61,412 bases of DNA from the NCBI GenBank assembly GCA_015068825.1, contig SVJU01000011.1, positions 1-61,412 on the forward strand, in the 5' to 3' direction. This document shows, piece after piece, positions 32,790 to 42,784 of this stretch. Source of the DNA: Oscillospiraceae bacterium. Its GTDB lineage: Bacteria; Bacillota; Clostridia; UMGS1810. The notes beneath the pieces were generated by a model. That model made no database searches, was not told the origin of the DNA, and was given only the letters and a program-made list of their open reading frames with translations. Numbering within the stretch: the first letter of the stretch is position 1; each line of letters opens with the position of its first letter. Both the position numbers and the translations under genes were made by a program.

Positions 32790-34679
32790 ATGAGAAATAA
32801 AAATAAAAAGAATTATAAAAATTTGATTGTATTAATTTGTATTATTTCAATTATTGCAAGTGCTTTTCCAGGGATATCATTTGCGCAAAATCAAGATGAA
32901 ATAGATTCAGGTAATGTTTTACAAAGTGATAATTGTGCTACTATAGAAAACGAATCAAATATAGATGAGGATATTTTATCGGAAAATGCTGTTAATGGCA
33001 GCATAGATGAAGACGTAATTTTATCATCAGATGAAAATGAAGTTGTTTTGGCAGCAATTCCCGGTGATGTGCCGACAAAAAACATATATGTTTTTTATGA
33101 TAAACCAATTGCAAATATAACCAATACTGGTGAAGGTGCAATTATAACAAAAGAAGATTATTTTAGCGGTACTTCGGCACTTAAAGTAAAAGGTAATAAC
33201 TGGACCGGATCTTCAGATGCTAAAATAGTGTTTGAAAATTCTTATGATATTTCAAGTTATCTTACAAATGCAAAGTTATCTGTAAAAATAAAAATGCCGT
33301 CAAATGCAGTTCCTTCAAGCGGCACAAATGCACTTCAAATAGATTTGTATGATATTAATGATGTAAGAAGAGGCTATTTTATTAATGTAACATCTGCTGA
33401 CGAATGGGGTGAATATACAGTTTCTTTAAATTCACAAAGTGCAGGATGGGATACATTTGACTGGACAAATTTAAAATGGATAAATATAGCATCAAGACCG
33501 CAAGCATATTCTTCATGGTATTGGTATATTGATGATCTTAAAATTGATTTGGGACTTGGTGATCCTACCTGTGAAATTTTAGATGTAAAAAATGGCGGGT
33601 TGCAAATAACAAACAACATTATAGATTCATCAAAAGAAATAGCATTTACGTTTAATACAGATATTGATGAAGAAAGCCTTGAAAAAGTAAAAATTTCTGT
33701 TAATGGAAATGATGTCAATTTTACATCACAGTATCTGGATAAAGTATATACTATAAATATTTTGGATGAACTTTTACCGTATTTGAAATACAAAATTGAT
33801 TTTTCTGATGTAACAAATAGTATGGGTATTCCAATCGCAGAAGATGATATGGAATATACATTTTATGCTCCGTCAGATTTTAGGTGTGATACTATCACAT
33901 TAGATGGCACAAATAGTGCAAGTGCTGTTGTAAAGAGATTAACACAAAATGATAAAAAACCGCTTCTTATGGTTGCAAAATATAACGCTAATGGCGAAAT
34001 GACTGTTCTGGTTTCGGATGGATTTGTTTCTGAAATGGCAGATGAAGATATGCTTTATGTGGAGCTTCCAAACTTTTCAAATGACGAATACGGATATGTT
34101 TTTGCCATTGATGATATAAAATCAATGAATCTTTTGTGTGATGCAATTTCTATTGGAACAAAAGCGCAAATAGTAACCGATGAACCATTTAAGGTGTCAG
34201 GAAACGAGAAATTTAGTTATAAAGATGTATATGGTTTGGTAACTATATTGAAGCCGGCTGTTAGCTTTAGTGATTTGGAAACGGTAGCGTATACCTCATT
34301 AAGTGATTATATACTTAATATTTCGCCTGTAAAAACAAATGAAAACGGAAGCTTTGAACTGACTTTTATTTATAATGGCACTGAAAGCTCGGTAGGTGAA
34401 AAAAATACATATTTTAACGTAAAGAATACAATAGACAATACTTCGCAAACCAGCCTGATGCCTTATTTTAAAACAAATACACTTAATACTTATGTAGATG
34501 AGCTTAAAAAAATCACATTGCAGACAGACTTTGTTGACAAATTTAATAAATGTCTTGAAGTTTTTAAGTTTGATAAAAAGTACTATGATTTGTTATCTGA
34601 TAAGGACGAAATGGCAAAAATACTTTTTAATATCGGATTTGAAGATAAAGAATCTCTTCTTAGCACATTACAAAAATAA
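32790..34679 (+). pseudogene. Secreted multi-domain surface protein, 5' part of a broken gene
   Basis: The 629 residues begin with a signal peptide (MRNKNKKNYKN..., ending ISFAQ) and an acidic low-complexity stretch. A beta-sandwich module follows (about 90-255; IYVFYDKP ... WYIDDLKID), then a Big-like domain (about 258-365) and another beta region. The frame stops at TAA 34677-34679 in the middle of what reads like a continuing helical segment. Sequence typical of the rest of such proteins resumes immediately in another frame. It lies between the two large GH5-like genes and shares their expression direction. It was probably a cell-surface binding protein; the present form is likely truncated. 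Confidence 0.7.
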
Positions 34680-35097
34680 CAAGCTTAAGCAAATTGATAT
34701 AAAAAATGCAGCGGTGATTTATAACCAAAGATATTTAAACATTAATGATAAAAAACATATGGTTCCTGAAAATGGAGAGCTTGTTTTTATTGATAATAAC
34801 GGTGATGGAAAATATGATGTTGTTTCAATTTCTTCGTTTGAAACAAACACTATTGTTAAATATATTTCCAAAACGGATATGTATGTAAGTGACAAATATA
34901 ACGAAAATTCGGGAATTTGTCTTGACGAATCAAAGTATGACAGTCTTGAAATTGTTGATAAGAATGCAAATCCTGTAAATATTGCGCAGATAAAAGCAGG
35001 CGATGTTATAACAAGTGCAAAAAGCTTTGACGGAAAAATAATGACTGCCATTGTTGGAAGCACAAGTGTTATAGGAAAATTAAACTCTGTTCAATAA
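34675..35097 (+). pseudogene. Second fragment of the broken surface-protein gene
   Basis: In the +1-shifted frame, from about 34675, the sequence reads NNKLKQIDIKNAAVIYNQRY, then ENGELVFIDNNGDGKYDVVSI, and on to GKLNSVQ before TAA. This module, with an IDNNGDGKYD calcium-like loop, occurs in large clostridial surface proteins. It has no start codon of its own near the real homology. It joins the previous fragment without a gap, so either a frameshift or a deletion fused two parts. Confidence 0.65.
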
Positions 35098-35099
35098 CT

Positions 35100-35420
35100 G
35101 ATCCTATGGAATTTCCGTCATCTGCAAGCTTTTCTGAGTGGAATGTGTCCACAATTGCGTACATAATAGACCGTGACGGTTCGTACATAAAAACAAATAT
35201 GAATAAAAAATCAAGTGAATCATATTCTTCGGCATCGGATATGTACTACTATTTGAATGGAATTCCACTGTATTTGTTTGATAACAGTAAGGAAAAAGAA
35301 GATAAAATAAGCCAGATAACAGACATAAATATACCTGTTGCTCAAGGAAGTAAAAATCCTTATATTTATTTGTTCTCTGTTTATGGTTCTATGAAATTCG
35401 GTGTTATTTACACAGATTAA
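35100..35420 (+). pseudogene. Third fragment of the broken surface-protein gene
   Basis: After the TAA at 35095-35097 the original frame reopens: DPMEFPSSASFSEWNVSTIA, YYYLNGIPLYLFDN, and PYIYLFSVYGSMKFGVIYTD before TAA. It is rich in Tyr and Ser, like extracellular beta domains. It is probably the C-terminus of the same gene or of a neighbour brought in by deletion. The next gene starts 12 bp later with its own ribosome site. Confidence 0.55.
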
Positions 35421-35432
35421 AGAGATGAAAAT

Positions 35433-38400
35433 ATGAAGTTTAATAAAATAGTATGCAGTCTTTTTATTTTTATCTTTGCCACAACAGGTATATTTAACAT
35501 ACCTGTTGTAGCAGAGAATACAAATTCTTTGATAATGACTTATATTGAAGATAGTTCTGCGTTTAATGAATGGGCGCAAAGAGAAAATTCAAGTAATGTC
35601 TGGCTTATGTCAGGTGCAGAGTATCTTAATGGTATGATGCACACTCAAAAGTGCGCGCGCCTTACAATAAACTATGTATCAAATGGTTCTTTGTTGTGGC
35701 TTTCACAATGTGGATTTACCACAAATCCCAGACTTAATGTAAAAGATATAAATTCCTTTATCAGAATGAAGATTTACATAAAAGAGTATAATAGTGAACT
35801 TAATTTCTTTATACAGGATGAAAATGGCGAAAAATCATATATACCTGTTACTAATTATATGCAAAGTACAGATTTTGGTAAGTGGTCACAGGTTGAAATA
35901 CCAGTTTTAGATTTTTACGACTGCAATTTAAAGCTTGACAGAAGTGTTATATCTATATTTGGCGTTGCTTGGAAAAGAACTTCAGCGACAAATAAAACAT
36001 CTTCAAGCGAAGATGAGAGTATTTATGTAACCGATTTAAAGGTTATTTCTATGCCATCATTGTATGCAAAAACAGAGTCCATAAGCGAAAATAAGGTAAA
36101 AATCTCGTGGAATAAACAAGAAAATTGTGAAAAATATAATATTTACAAAAACGGTATTTTCGTTGCACAGACAGAAGATACATTTTATACAGACGAAGAA
36201 TTTGATGTAAATACTTTTGAAAGCTATGAAATAAGTTTTTCAGATTTTTACGGCAACGAGAGTATGAAAAGCAACAAAATAGAAAATGAATTTTTATCTT
36301 CTCAAAAAACAAATGTGTTGTTTTCTGTGTATGATGATTTATCACCGAATAGTGCATACTATTTTTGCTGGCCTAATGAAAGTTCAACATCAAACGGAAA
36401 ATATATAACCCTTGGTACATCTTCTGATTCATACAAGGGTGCAACATCGCTTTCGTTTTCGTTTCCTGCTTATCTTACTTATGGCAGTTTTTGTTTAAGA
36501 TATTTATCATATAAAGATTTTTCATCTTATGTTCAAAACGGTATTTTTTCATTTTATGTAAAAACGACCGATACATCAGATGAAATTTCTGTTGAAATAT
36601 CAGACCGCAACGAAAACAGTATAAATCTTGGAACTGTTATTACACAAGGTCTTGGAAAGTGGGAGAAAATATCATTTGTGCTAAGAAGCTATTCAGATGC
36701 TGATTTTTTGTGGGATAGTATAAAAGACATAAATCTTATTTATAAGGGGTCAAAAAGAACATCTTCATTAGATATGCTTGTTGATTTTATACATATAGAA
36801 GAAGTCCCAAGCGATTTTAAAATTTTTTCAACAGATGAAAACCCATATGTTGTTTCACCGAACACTTCGTACTATATAATGTGTGAATCAGAAAATGAAA
36901 ATGCAAGTTTGTATGTTGCATATTATGATGAAAATAACCGTCTTATAGGGGTTTCAAAAGGTAAAAACAATAATGGCACAATGTATGCGCTTATTTTGTC
37001 AGATAATGAGATTACAAACAAAAACATAAGACTTATGTGCCTTGAAGATAGCCTTGAACCAATATATAAATCATATTCTTTACTGTGTAAAAATACATAC
37101 GATTTAAGTCTTAATACAGGAAAATGGTATAGATACGAACAGCCTGATTATAAAAGCTTATCCAAAACTGCACTTGATGCGTCGTTTCTTCTTGATGCAC
37201 CTGCAGGAAAGCACGGCTTTGTAAAAGTGCAAGATGGCAGATTTGTTTTTGAAGACGGCACAAATGCTAACTTTTGGGGAACGAATGTTGTAGGGAAATC
37301 CAATTTTTTAAAAAAAGAGGATATAGATGTGTTGGTCCAGGCAATAGCAGCATCAGGCTTTAATGCAGTGCGTGTTCATCATCTTGATGCAAGCTATTAT
37401 TCGCCAAATATTTTTGGGAGTGATAAAAACTCAACTACGCTTGATGAAGAACAAATGGATAAGTTTAATTATCTTTGGTATAAGCTTAAAGAAAAGGGCA
37501 TTTACATAATTCCAAGTCTTTTGTGCTCGAGGGTTGTGACAGAAGATATGGGTATTCAGGAGGCAGAAAGCATAAATGCTGGTATGAAAATAGAGGGTAT
37601 GTTTGATAAGGACCTTATTGCTCTTCAAAAAAAATATGCAAAAGACCTTCTTACATATGAAAACCCCTATACTGGTACTACATTAGCAACTGATCCGGCG
37701 ACAATAATGTTTGAAGTGCATAACGAATGTAATATAACACGCTACGGTGAAAACAGTGAATATTCTATTACATCAGATTATTACTATGATATGTTTTGCT
37801 CACTTTTTACAGATTTCCTTTTGGATAAGTATTCTACAAGGGAGAATATTGAGTTGGCATGGGGAGAAAATGTTTCTGATACTTCAGATATAGAGATTGA
37901 AGCAAATTATCTTAGTAGGGGATATTCTGATGCTCACATAAAAGATTGCAGAGAATTTTTAAATTATATTGCAAGAAATTATCATACTCAAATGATGAGT
38001 TATCTTAAAGATGAGCTTGGTGTCAAAGTTCCACTTGCAGGCACAAATAATGCATCGTCAGACAATCTTGGTGATGTTTATGAAAATGCTTTTTATGACT
38101 ATATGGACAGACATAGTTATTGGTCTCATCCTAATGGCACATATTCTTTTGAAAAAGGGCTTTATACAAGTTACCCATCTTCAATTTTAGATGCTGCAAA
38201 TTATAATATTTATTCAGAACTTTCAAAAAACAATGTATATGGTAAGCCAATGCTTGTTTCGGAGTGGCAGGCAGGACTTCCAAACAGATATATAAGTGAA
38301 ATCCAGATGATTTCAGCTGCAATTTTTAAATATCAGGGGTTCAGCAGTTGTGAATTCGACTTTTTAAATGGCGATTTACCCACAGAAAACAAAATCACAA

Positions 38401-39146
38401 CTACTCTTGATATTATGGCAAATCCCGTATCGTTTGGTATGGTTCCAGCTGCATCAGTTGCATATCATAATATTTCAGAAGCCCAAAACGGATATTATGT
38501 TAATTATACCGAAGATGATGCCTATGATATATCAAAACAAAAAGCAGAGCTGGATAGCATGGGTTTTATGATTGGAAAGTACGGATTAAGCTTTTCTGAT
38601 GTTACAAAAGCAAATGCGCAAAACGATGCTGACTTTTTAGCAAAACTTGATAATGCCAGACAAAGCGGAATTTATCAAAGCAGTACAAATGAGCTTTTGT
38701 GGAACCGAAATGATAGATTTTTTACTGTAAATAATCCTTATGTAAATTCTGTATCGGGATTTATAAAAGGCAAGCTTATTGAGCTTGATTATATGAAGGT
38801 TGATGTTGGTAATGATTTTGCATCAGTAAGCCTTACACCTTGCAGCCAAAATACACTTTATGATGCACCAAGCCTTCTTCTTACAGTTGGAGCAAGATGT
38901 ATGAATACAGGCTACAAAACAGACTCTGATGCAAGAGTTGTTGTAAACGCCGGAGAGGCTCCTATTCTTGTTGAACAGGTTGAAGGAAAAATATATGTTG
39001 AGGGCGATAATTTTAAGGTGTATGTTCTTTCAAGCTCGGGTGAAAGACTAAAAGAAGCTGATATTGAAACAAAAGATGGATATACGGTTTTGAATATGAC
39101 AATTTTAGATAAAACAATGCACTATGAATTTGTAAGGGAGGAATAA
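35433..39146 (+). CDS. Large secreted GH5-like glycoside hydrolase without SLH anchor
   Basis: This 1237-residue paralogue of the enzyme at 28874 carries a signal peptide (1-27), a beta-sandwich module (about 30-210), a fibronectin-III-like domain (about 213-290), a second sandwich module (about 293-460), and another beta region. The catalytic barrel covers about 575-1090: NANFWGTNVVGK, AVRVHHLDASYYSP, acid/base E765 in EVHNEC and nucleophile E944 in LVSEWQ. A C-terminal beta domain ends at YEFVREE. There is no SLH domain, so it is released or held through its binding modules. The start at 35433 follows AAAGAGATG. The 3 bp gap to the next GH10 gene implies co-translation. Confidence 0.85.
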   Translation: MKFNKIVCSLFIFIFATTGIFNIPVVAENTNSLIMTYIEDSSAFNEWAQRENSSNVWLMSGAEYLNGMMHTQKCARLTINYVSNGSLLWLSQCGFTTNPRLNVKDINSFIRMKIYIKEYNSELNFFIQDENGEKSYIPVTNYMQSTDFGKWSQVEIPVLDFYDCNLKLDRSVISIFGVAWKRTSATNKTSSSEDESIYVTDLKVISMPSLYAKTESISENKVKISWNKQENCEKYNIYKNGIFVAQTEDTFYTDEEFDVNTFESYEISFSDFYGNESMKSNKIENEFLSSQKTNVLFSVYDDLSPNSAYYFCWPNESSTSNGKYITLGTSSDSYKGATSLSFSFPAYLTYGSFCLRYLSYKDFSSYVQNGIFSFYVKTTDTSDEISVEISDRNENSINLGTVITQGLGKWEKISFVLRSYSDADFLWDSIKDINLIYKGSKRTSSLDMLVDFIHIEEVPSDFKIFSTDENPYVVSPNTSYYIMCESENENASLYVAYYDENNRLIGVSKGKNNNGTMYALILSDNEITNKNIRLMCLEDSLEPIYKSYSLLCKNTYDLSLNTGKWYRYEQPDYKSLSKTALDASFLLDAPAGKHGFVKVQDGRFVFEDGTNANFWGTNVVGKSNFLKKEDIDVLVQAIAASGFNAVRVHHLDASYYSPNIFGSDKNSTTLDEEQMDKFNYLWYKLKEKGIYIIPSLLCSRVVTEDMGIQEAESINAGMKIEGMFDKDLIALQKKYAKDLLTYENPYTGTTLATDPATIMFEVHNECNITRYGENSEYSITSDYYYDMFCSLFTDFLLDKYSTRENIELAWGENVSDTSDIEIEANYLSRGYSDAHIKDCREFLNYIARNYHTQMMSYLKDELGVKVPLAGTNNASSDNLGDVYENAFYDYMDRHSYWSHPNGTYSFEKGLYTSYPSSILDAANYNIYSELSKNNVYGKPMLVSEWQAGLPNRYISEIQMISAAIFKYQGFSSCEFDFLNGDLPTENKITTTLDIMANPVSFGMVPAASVAYHNISEAQNGYYVNYTEDDAYDISKQKAELDSMGFMIGKYGLSFSDVTKANAQNDADFLAKLDNARQSGIYQSSTNELLWNRNDRFFTVNNPYVNSVSGFIKGKLIELDYMKVDVGNDFASVSLTPCSQNTLYDAPSLLLTVGARCMNTGYKTDSDARVVVNAGEAPILVEQVEGKIYVEGDNFKVYVLSSSGERLKEADIETKDGYTVLNMTILDKTMHYEFVREE

Positions 39147-39149
39147 TAT

Positions 39150-40448
39150 ATGCAGTTTGAGGAAATGCGATATTTTAATCAACAAAAGGATGAAATAGAC
39201 GAAATAAATAAAAAAGGCATAGAAAAAAACAGAAAAGGCAAATTTACTATTTCGGTAGTTGATAAGGATAACAACAAAATTTCAGGCGGAAAGCTCACAA
39301 TAAAGCAAAATACACACGATTTTATGTTCGGTGCAAATATATTTATGCTTGACTGCTTTGAAACAGATAAACAAAACGAGCTTTATGAGGATTACTGGCT
39401 AAAGCTTTTCAATACTGCGGTTGTACCGTTTTATTGGGGAGCTTTAGAGCCTGAAAAAGGGAAGCCAAGATACGCAAAGGACAGTAAATTTATTTTCAGA
39501 CGCCCGCCTGTTGACAGATGTCTTGAATTTTGTGATAAAAACAATGTAATTCCAAAGGGTCATACTCTTGTATGGCACAAAATCATTCCTGAGTGGGCAT
39601 CAAAAGACGGAGAGGGAATGTGGCAGCAAATAGAAGAAAGAATGACAGATATTTCCAAAAGATATAAGGATAAAATAAAAACATGGGATGTAGTAAACGA
39701 ATCTCTCATTGATATTCAGGTGCGTGAAGGCTTTAATATGCCAAGTGACTATGTTTTTAGAAGTGTTCATCTTGCAGAAAAGCTATTTAAAGGCTGCAGC
39801 TTGTTTTTGAACGAAGATACACCTACTGCATGGCATCCGCAAAAAATAAACTGTGCATATTCTCTTCTTTTGGAAAATATGCGTTTAAGAAATGCAAGGG
39901 TTGACGGCATAGGTATGCAGTACCACTTGTTTTTCAGGCAAGAGGAGCTTAAAAACGAAGCAGAAACATATATTAATCCAAAAAGCCTTATTGAAACAAT
40001 GGATATGTATTCACGCTTTGGCGTGCCGCTTCATATTTCAGAAATTACTCTTCCGTCATACCGACTTGGCAATGAAAGAGCGTTAGCACTTCAGGCTGAG
40101 CTTGCAAGAGAGCTTTATACACTCTGGTTTGCACATTCATCTGTTGATGCAATAATATGGTGGAATCTTGTAACAGGCGGTGAGTATTCAACAAAGTTCT
40201 GGGACGAGGGTTATTTTGATGGTTCTTTGGTTAATAAGGATTTTACAAAAAAACCTGCTTATGAGGTGCTTTATGATTTGATTAACAATAAGTGGAAAAC
40301 AAATGTTGTATTGGATAACGATGGCGAAAACAATCTTTGCGGTTTTTATGGAAAATACACAGCCACTTATGAAAAAAACGGAAAGACAACAACATGCGAT
40401 TTTCATCTTAAAAAAGGGCATTTTAATAACTTTGTTATTGAAATATAG
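39150..40448 (+). CDS. Cytoplasmic GH10 endo-xylanase-like enzyme
   Basis: This 432-residue protein has no signal peptide. It has the same layout as the GH10 enzyme at 20758-22122, with an N-terminal beta domain and then a GH10 barrel: FGANIFMLDCFET, VPFYWGALEPEKG, KGHTLVWHK, acid/base E184 in WDVVNES and nucleophile E298 in HISEITLPS. WHK and the Trp-rich subsites are more canonical here than in the paralogue. It probably hydrolyses imported glucuronoxylo-oligosaccharides. A GGGAGG site overlaps the end of the preceding gene. Confidence 0.93.
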   Translation: MQFEEMRYFNQQKDEIDEINKKGIEKNRKGKFTISVVDKDNNKISGGKLTIKQNTHDFMFGANIFMLDCFETDKQNELYEDYWLKLFNTAVVPFYWGALEPEKGKPRYAKDSKFIFRRPPVDRCLEFCDKNNVIPKGHTLVWHKIIPEWASKDGEGMWQQIEERMTDISKRYKDKIKTWDVVNESLIDIQVREGFNMPSDYVFRSVHLAEKLFKGCSLFLNEDTPTAWHPQKINCAYSLLLENMRLRNARVDGIGMQYHLFFRQEELKNEAETYINPKSLIETMDMYSRFGVPLHISEITLPSYRLGNERALALQAELARELYTLWFAHSSVDAIIWWNLVTGGEYSTKFWDEGYFDGSLVNKDFTKKPAYEVLYDLINNKWKTNVVLDNDGENNLCGFYGKYTATYEKNGKTTTCDFHLKKGHFNNFVIEI

Positions 40449-40466
40449 ATTTAGGAGGAATAAAAA

Positions 40467-41873
40467 ATGAAGAAAAATTTTGGTAAAAAAATACTTACAC
40501 TGTTTTTGGTGTTTGTAATGCTATTTAGCGTAAACACAAGTGTTTTCGCAGATGGCGAAAGAACTACAATAACAATTTTTGATGATGCGTTTAATACAAC
40601 TGTTTTGACAAAAACCGAGTACTCAAGCACAACTGCGGGGTATAATTATAATGTTACCGATTCTTATGCAAGCGGAACCTGTGCTTTTTCTCTTGAAAAC
40701 AAAGCGACATATGGAGGTGTTCGTTTAACACTTACATTTAATAAAGCAATAAATGTTGAAGGAATGAATGCAAAGCTTTGTTTTTCTGCAAAAGGTGCAA
40801 ATGGTGGAGAAAATGTGAGGTTTAATCTTGTAAACAGTGATTTAAAAAAGATTTACACCATAAATGCCTTAACCACAAGTTGGAAAAATTTCAGTATTGC
40901 CGATAGTGCATTCATAAAAACCGGTGGGACTACTGCACCTGACAATGTATCAGATGTATTGAAAGACGTAAAGCAAATTGAATTCTATCTTGATGGGAGT
41001 GCAACAATTTACTATGATGATATTTACATTGAAATGGATGCAGAACCAACGATTATAGATTATTCATATGTTCCTGATTATAATTGTTTTGATGAAAATA
41101 CAAACAACACTTTAAATGGCTTTGAAATATTTGAATCTGAAGATTATGCTTCAAGCGGAACAATCTCTTTAAAAAGTACTTATACAGGTGAAGCTTGGGA
41201 TGCTACACATTATGTCGACCTAAAAAATAGTGTTCCGATTACAAAGGATATTGCAGAGCACGGATATTTAACTTTTAAGGCAAAGGGCGTTTTTGAAGGA
41301 TCAACAGCCAATGTTTGCTTAAAATTGCAAAGAACATATAAAAAGGAAGACGGAAATCTTGATTGGAACTATTCGCCGGGGTCATTTGTATTTAGGCCGA
41401 GTGCAGATTGGACATATTATATGATTCCGTTAAAGGATATGGTTAAGGGAACTGTATCAAATGAATACAGAGATGAAAGTAACTTAACAGACCATATATT
41501 CAGAAAAATATATTTTACTGGAAACGGATTTAATGGAGATTTATATGTAGACGAAATAGGTTTTTATTTCCCCAAGCTTACGGCAGCTTTAACCATAAAT
41601 GGTGAATATGCAGAAAATGTTTCTGCCGGAAGTGCAGAGGTAACAGCTAAATTAAGAGGTGTTTATGACACTCCCGTTAATGTATATATTGCCGTATATG
41701 AAGATGGTGAATTAAAATCGGTTGATGTAAATCCGTTTACCACAGTTTCTGAAAGAGCAGAGGCAGATTATTCATTTACTGCCAAAAACAATACCTCTGT
41801 CAAAGCGTTTGCGTGGTATAAGGATTCAAACGAACCTTTGGTAAATTTTTGGAATGTGGAGAAAGTGAGTTGA
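40467..41873 (+). CDS. Secreted protein with two beta-sandwich modules, adjoining a deacetylase
   Basis: A signal peptide (1-28, ending SVFA) is followed by two jelly-roll-type modules (about 33-192 and 200-370). A C-terminal Ig-like module of about 90 residues (SAEVTAKLRGVYDTPVNVYI ... KAFAWYKDS) recurs in secreted clostridial proteins. The start is well supported by AGGAGG. The stop TGA at 41871-41873 overlaps the first possible codon of a polysaccharide deacetylase ORF, which lacks a signal peptide. The two may form one secreted product through -1 frameshifting, or be separate coupled genes, or be one gene broken by an indel. Confidence 0.8.
   Translation: MKKNFGKKILTLFLVFVMLFSVNTSVFADGERTTITIFDDAFNTTVLTKTEYSSTTAGYNYNVTDSYASGTCAFSLENKATYGGVRLTLTFNKAINVEGMNAKLCFSAKGANGGENVRFNLVNSDLKKIYTINALTTSWKNFSIADSAFIKTGGTTAPDNVSDVLKDVKQIEFYLDGSATIYYDDIYIEMDAEPTIIDYSYVPDYNCFDENTNNTLNGFEIFESEDYASSGTISLKSTYTGEAWDATHYVDLKNSVPITKDIAEHGYLTFKAKGVFEGSTANVCLKLQRTYKKEDGNLDWNYSPGSFVFRPSADWTYYMIPLKDMVKGTVSNEYRDESNLTDHIFRKIYFTGNGFNGDLYVDEIGFYFPKLTAALTINGEYAENVSAGSAEVTAKLRGVYDTPVNVYIAVYEDGELKSVDVNPFTTVSERAEADYSFTAKNNTSVKAFAWYKDSNEPLVNFWNVEKVS
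41843..41849 (+). other. Candidate -1 slippery heptamer A-AAT-TTT
   Basis: In the zero frame of the upstream gene the codons read GTA AAT TTT TGG, so A AAT TTT fits the X-XXY-YYZ pattern in phase. Slipping back one base enters the deacetylase frame exactly where it becomes open. I see no strong downstream stem or pseudoknot by eye, so this is only a candidate. Confidence 0.3.
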
Positions 41874-42706
41874 TTGTAAAATATTTATTACCCGATTATA
41901 AAGAAAAAGCAGTAACCTTCAGCTGTGACGATGGAGCGAAAACAGCTGACACAAAAATGGTAGAGCTATTAAAAGAAAATAATCTTAAAGCTACATTTAA
42001 TTTGGTAGGAAATTACCTCAAAGGTGAAAATGGAACCTGGTATGTATCAGCAGAAGATGCGCCTGAACTTTACAATGGCTTTGAGGTTGCCAGCCATTCG
42101 TCCACTCATCCGCATTGGGATGAGATTACCGATGACGAGGCTAAAAAAGATATCAGCGATAACCAGACATATTTAAATACTGTTTTCGGTTATACGCCCG
42201 AGGGCTTTGCGTGGGCATATGGTGATCCTCAAAATTCGGTGCTTTATAACTATCTTGAAGAAATAGGCATTGAATATGCAAGACCTGTAAATACTGCTTT
42301 AAATTATGAGATTCCTGCAGATTGGCTTGTATGGAAGCATTATAAAGCAACTGTTACCTCAGTTAACGATGTTGGCAGCGACTTTTTAAATAACTGCAAA
42401 TATGACGGAAAACCAAAGGTTTTGGCATTCTGGCTTCATTCGTGGGAATGGGATACTGATGGTAAATTTATTGAAGATGGCACTGCTGATGAACAATGGG
42501 CTGTTATGGATGCTTTTATGAAAAAGGTAGCTGCAGATGAAAAAATATGGTCATGCACAAATCTTGAGTTTGCAAAATATGCAAAAGCACTTGATTTGGT
42601 TGAAATTGAAGGCAGAAAGATAACAAATAACAGCCAGCTTGATGTTTATCTTAATGTAAACGGAGAAAATGTAATTATTAAAGCAGGAGAGAGCCTTACT
42701 GCTTAA
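41870..42706 (+). CDS. Polysaccharide deacetylase (CE4/NodB)
   Basis: This ORF of about 278 residues carries NodB motifs: AVTFSCDDGAKTAD (catalytic and metal Asp pair), EVASHSSTHPHW (metal His pair) and AFWLHSWEWD near the end. CE4 enzymes remove acetyl groups from xylan, chitin or peptidoglycan. In this xylan cluster acetyl-xylan is the likely substrate. No signal peptide is encoded. A TTG at 41870 follows GGAGAAAGTGAG and overlaps the upstream stop. The frame is open to TTG 41849. Export would require fusion to the upstream secreted protein. A terminator follows. Confidence 0.85.
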   Translation: MIVKYLLPDYKEKAVTFSCDDGAKTADTKMVELLKENNLKATFNLVGNYLKGENGTWYVSAEDAPELYNGFEVASHSSTHPHWDEITDDEAKKDISDNQTYLNTVFGYTPEGFAWAYGDPQNSVLYNYLEEIGIEYARPVNTALNYEIPADWLVWKHYKATVTSVNDVGSDFLNNCKYDGKPKVLAFWLHSWEWDTDGKFIEDGTADEQWAVMDAFMKKVAADEKIWSCTNLEFAKYAKALDLVEIEGRKITNNSQLDVYLNVNGENVIIKAGESLTA

Positions 42707-42720
42707 AGTTGCCAAATTAA

Positions 42721-42754
42721 ATTCTTCCCCGATTTTTTATATTCGGGGAAGAAT
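42721..42754 (+). terminator. Terminator after the deacetylase gene
   Basis: ATTCTTCCCCGA pairs perfectly with TCGGGGAAGAAT around a T-rich loop and is followed by AAAATATTTTT. It lies 14 bp past the deacetylase stop and separates that unit from the GH36/GH3 unit. Confidence 0.8.
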
Positions 42755-42784
42755 AAAATATTTTTATGAAAATGGAGATCACCT

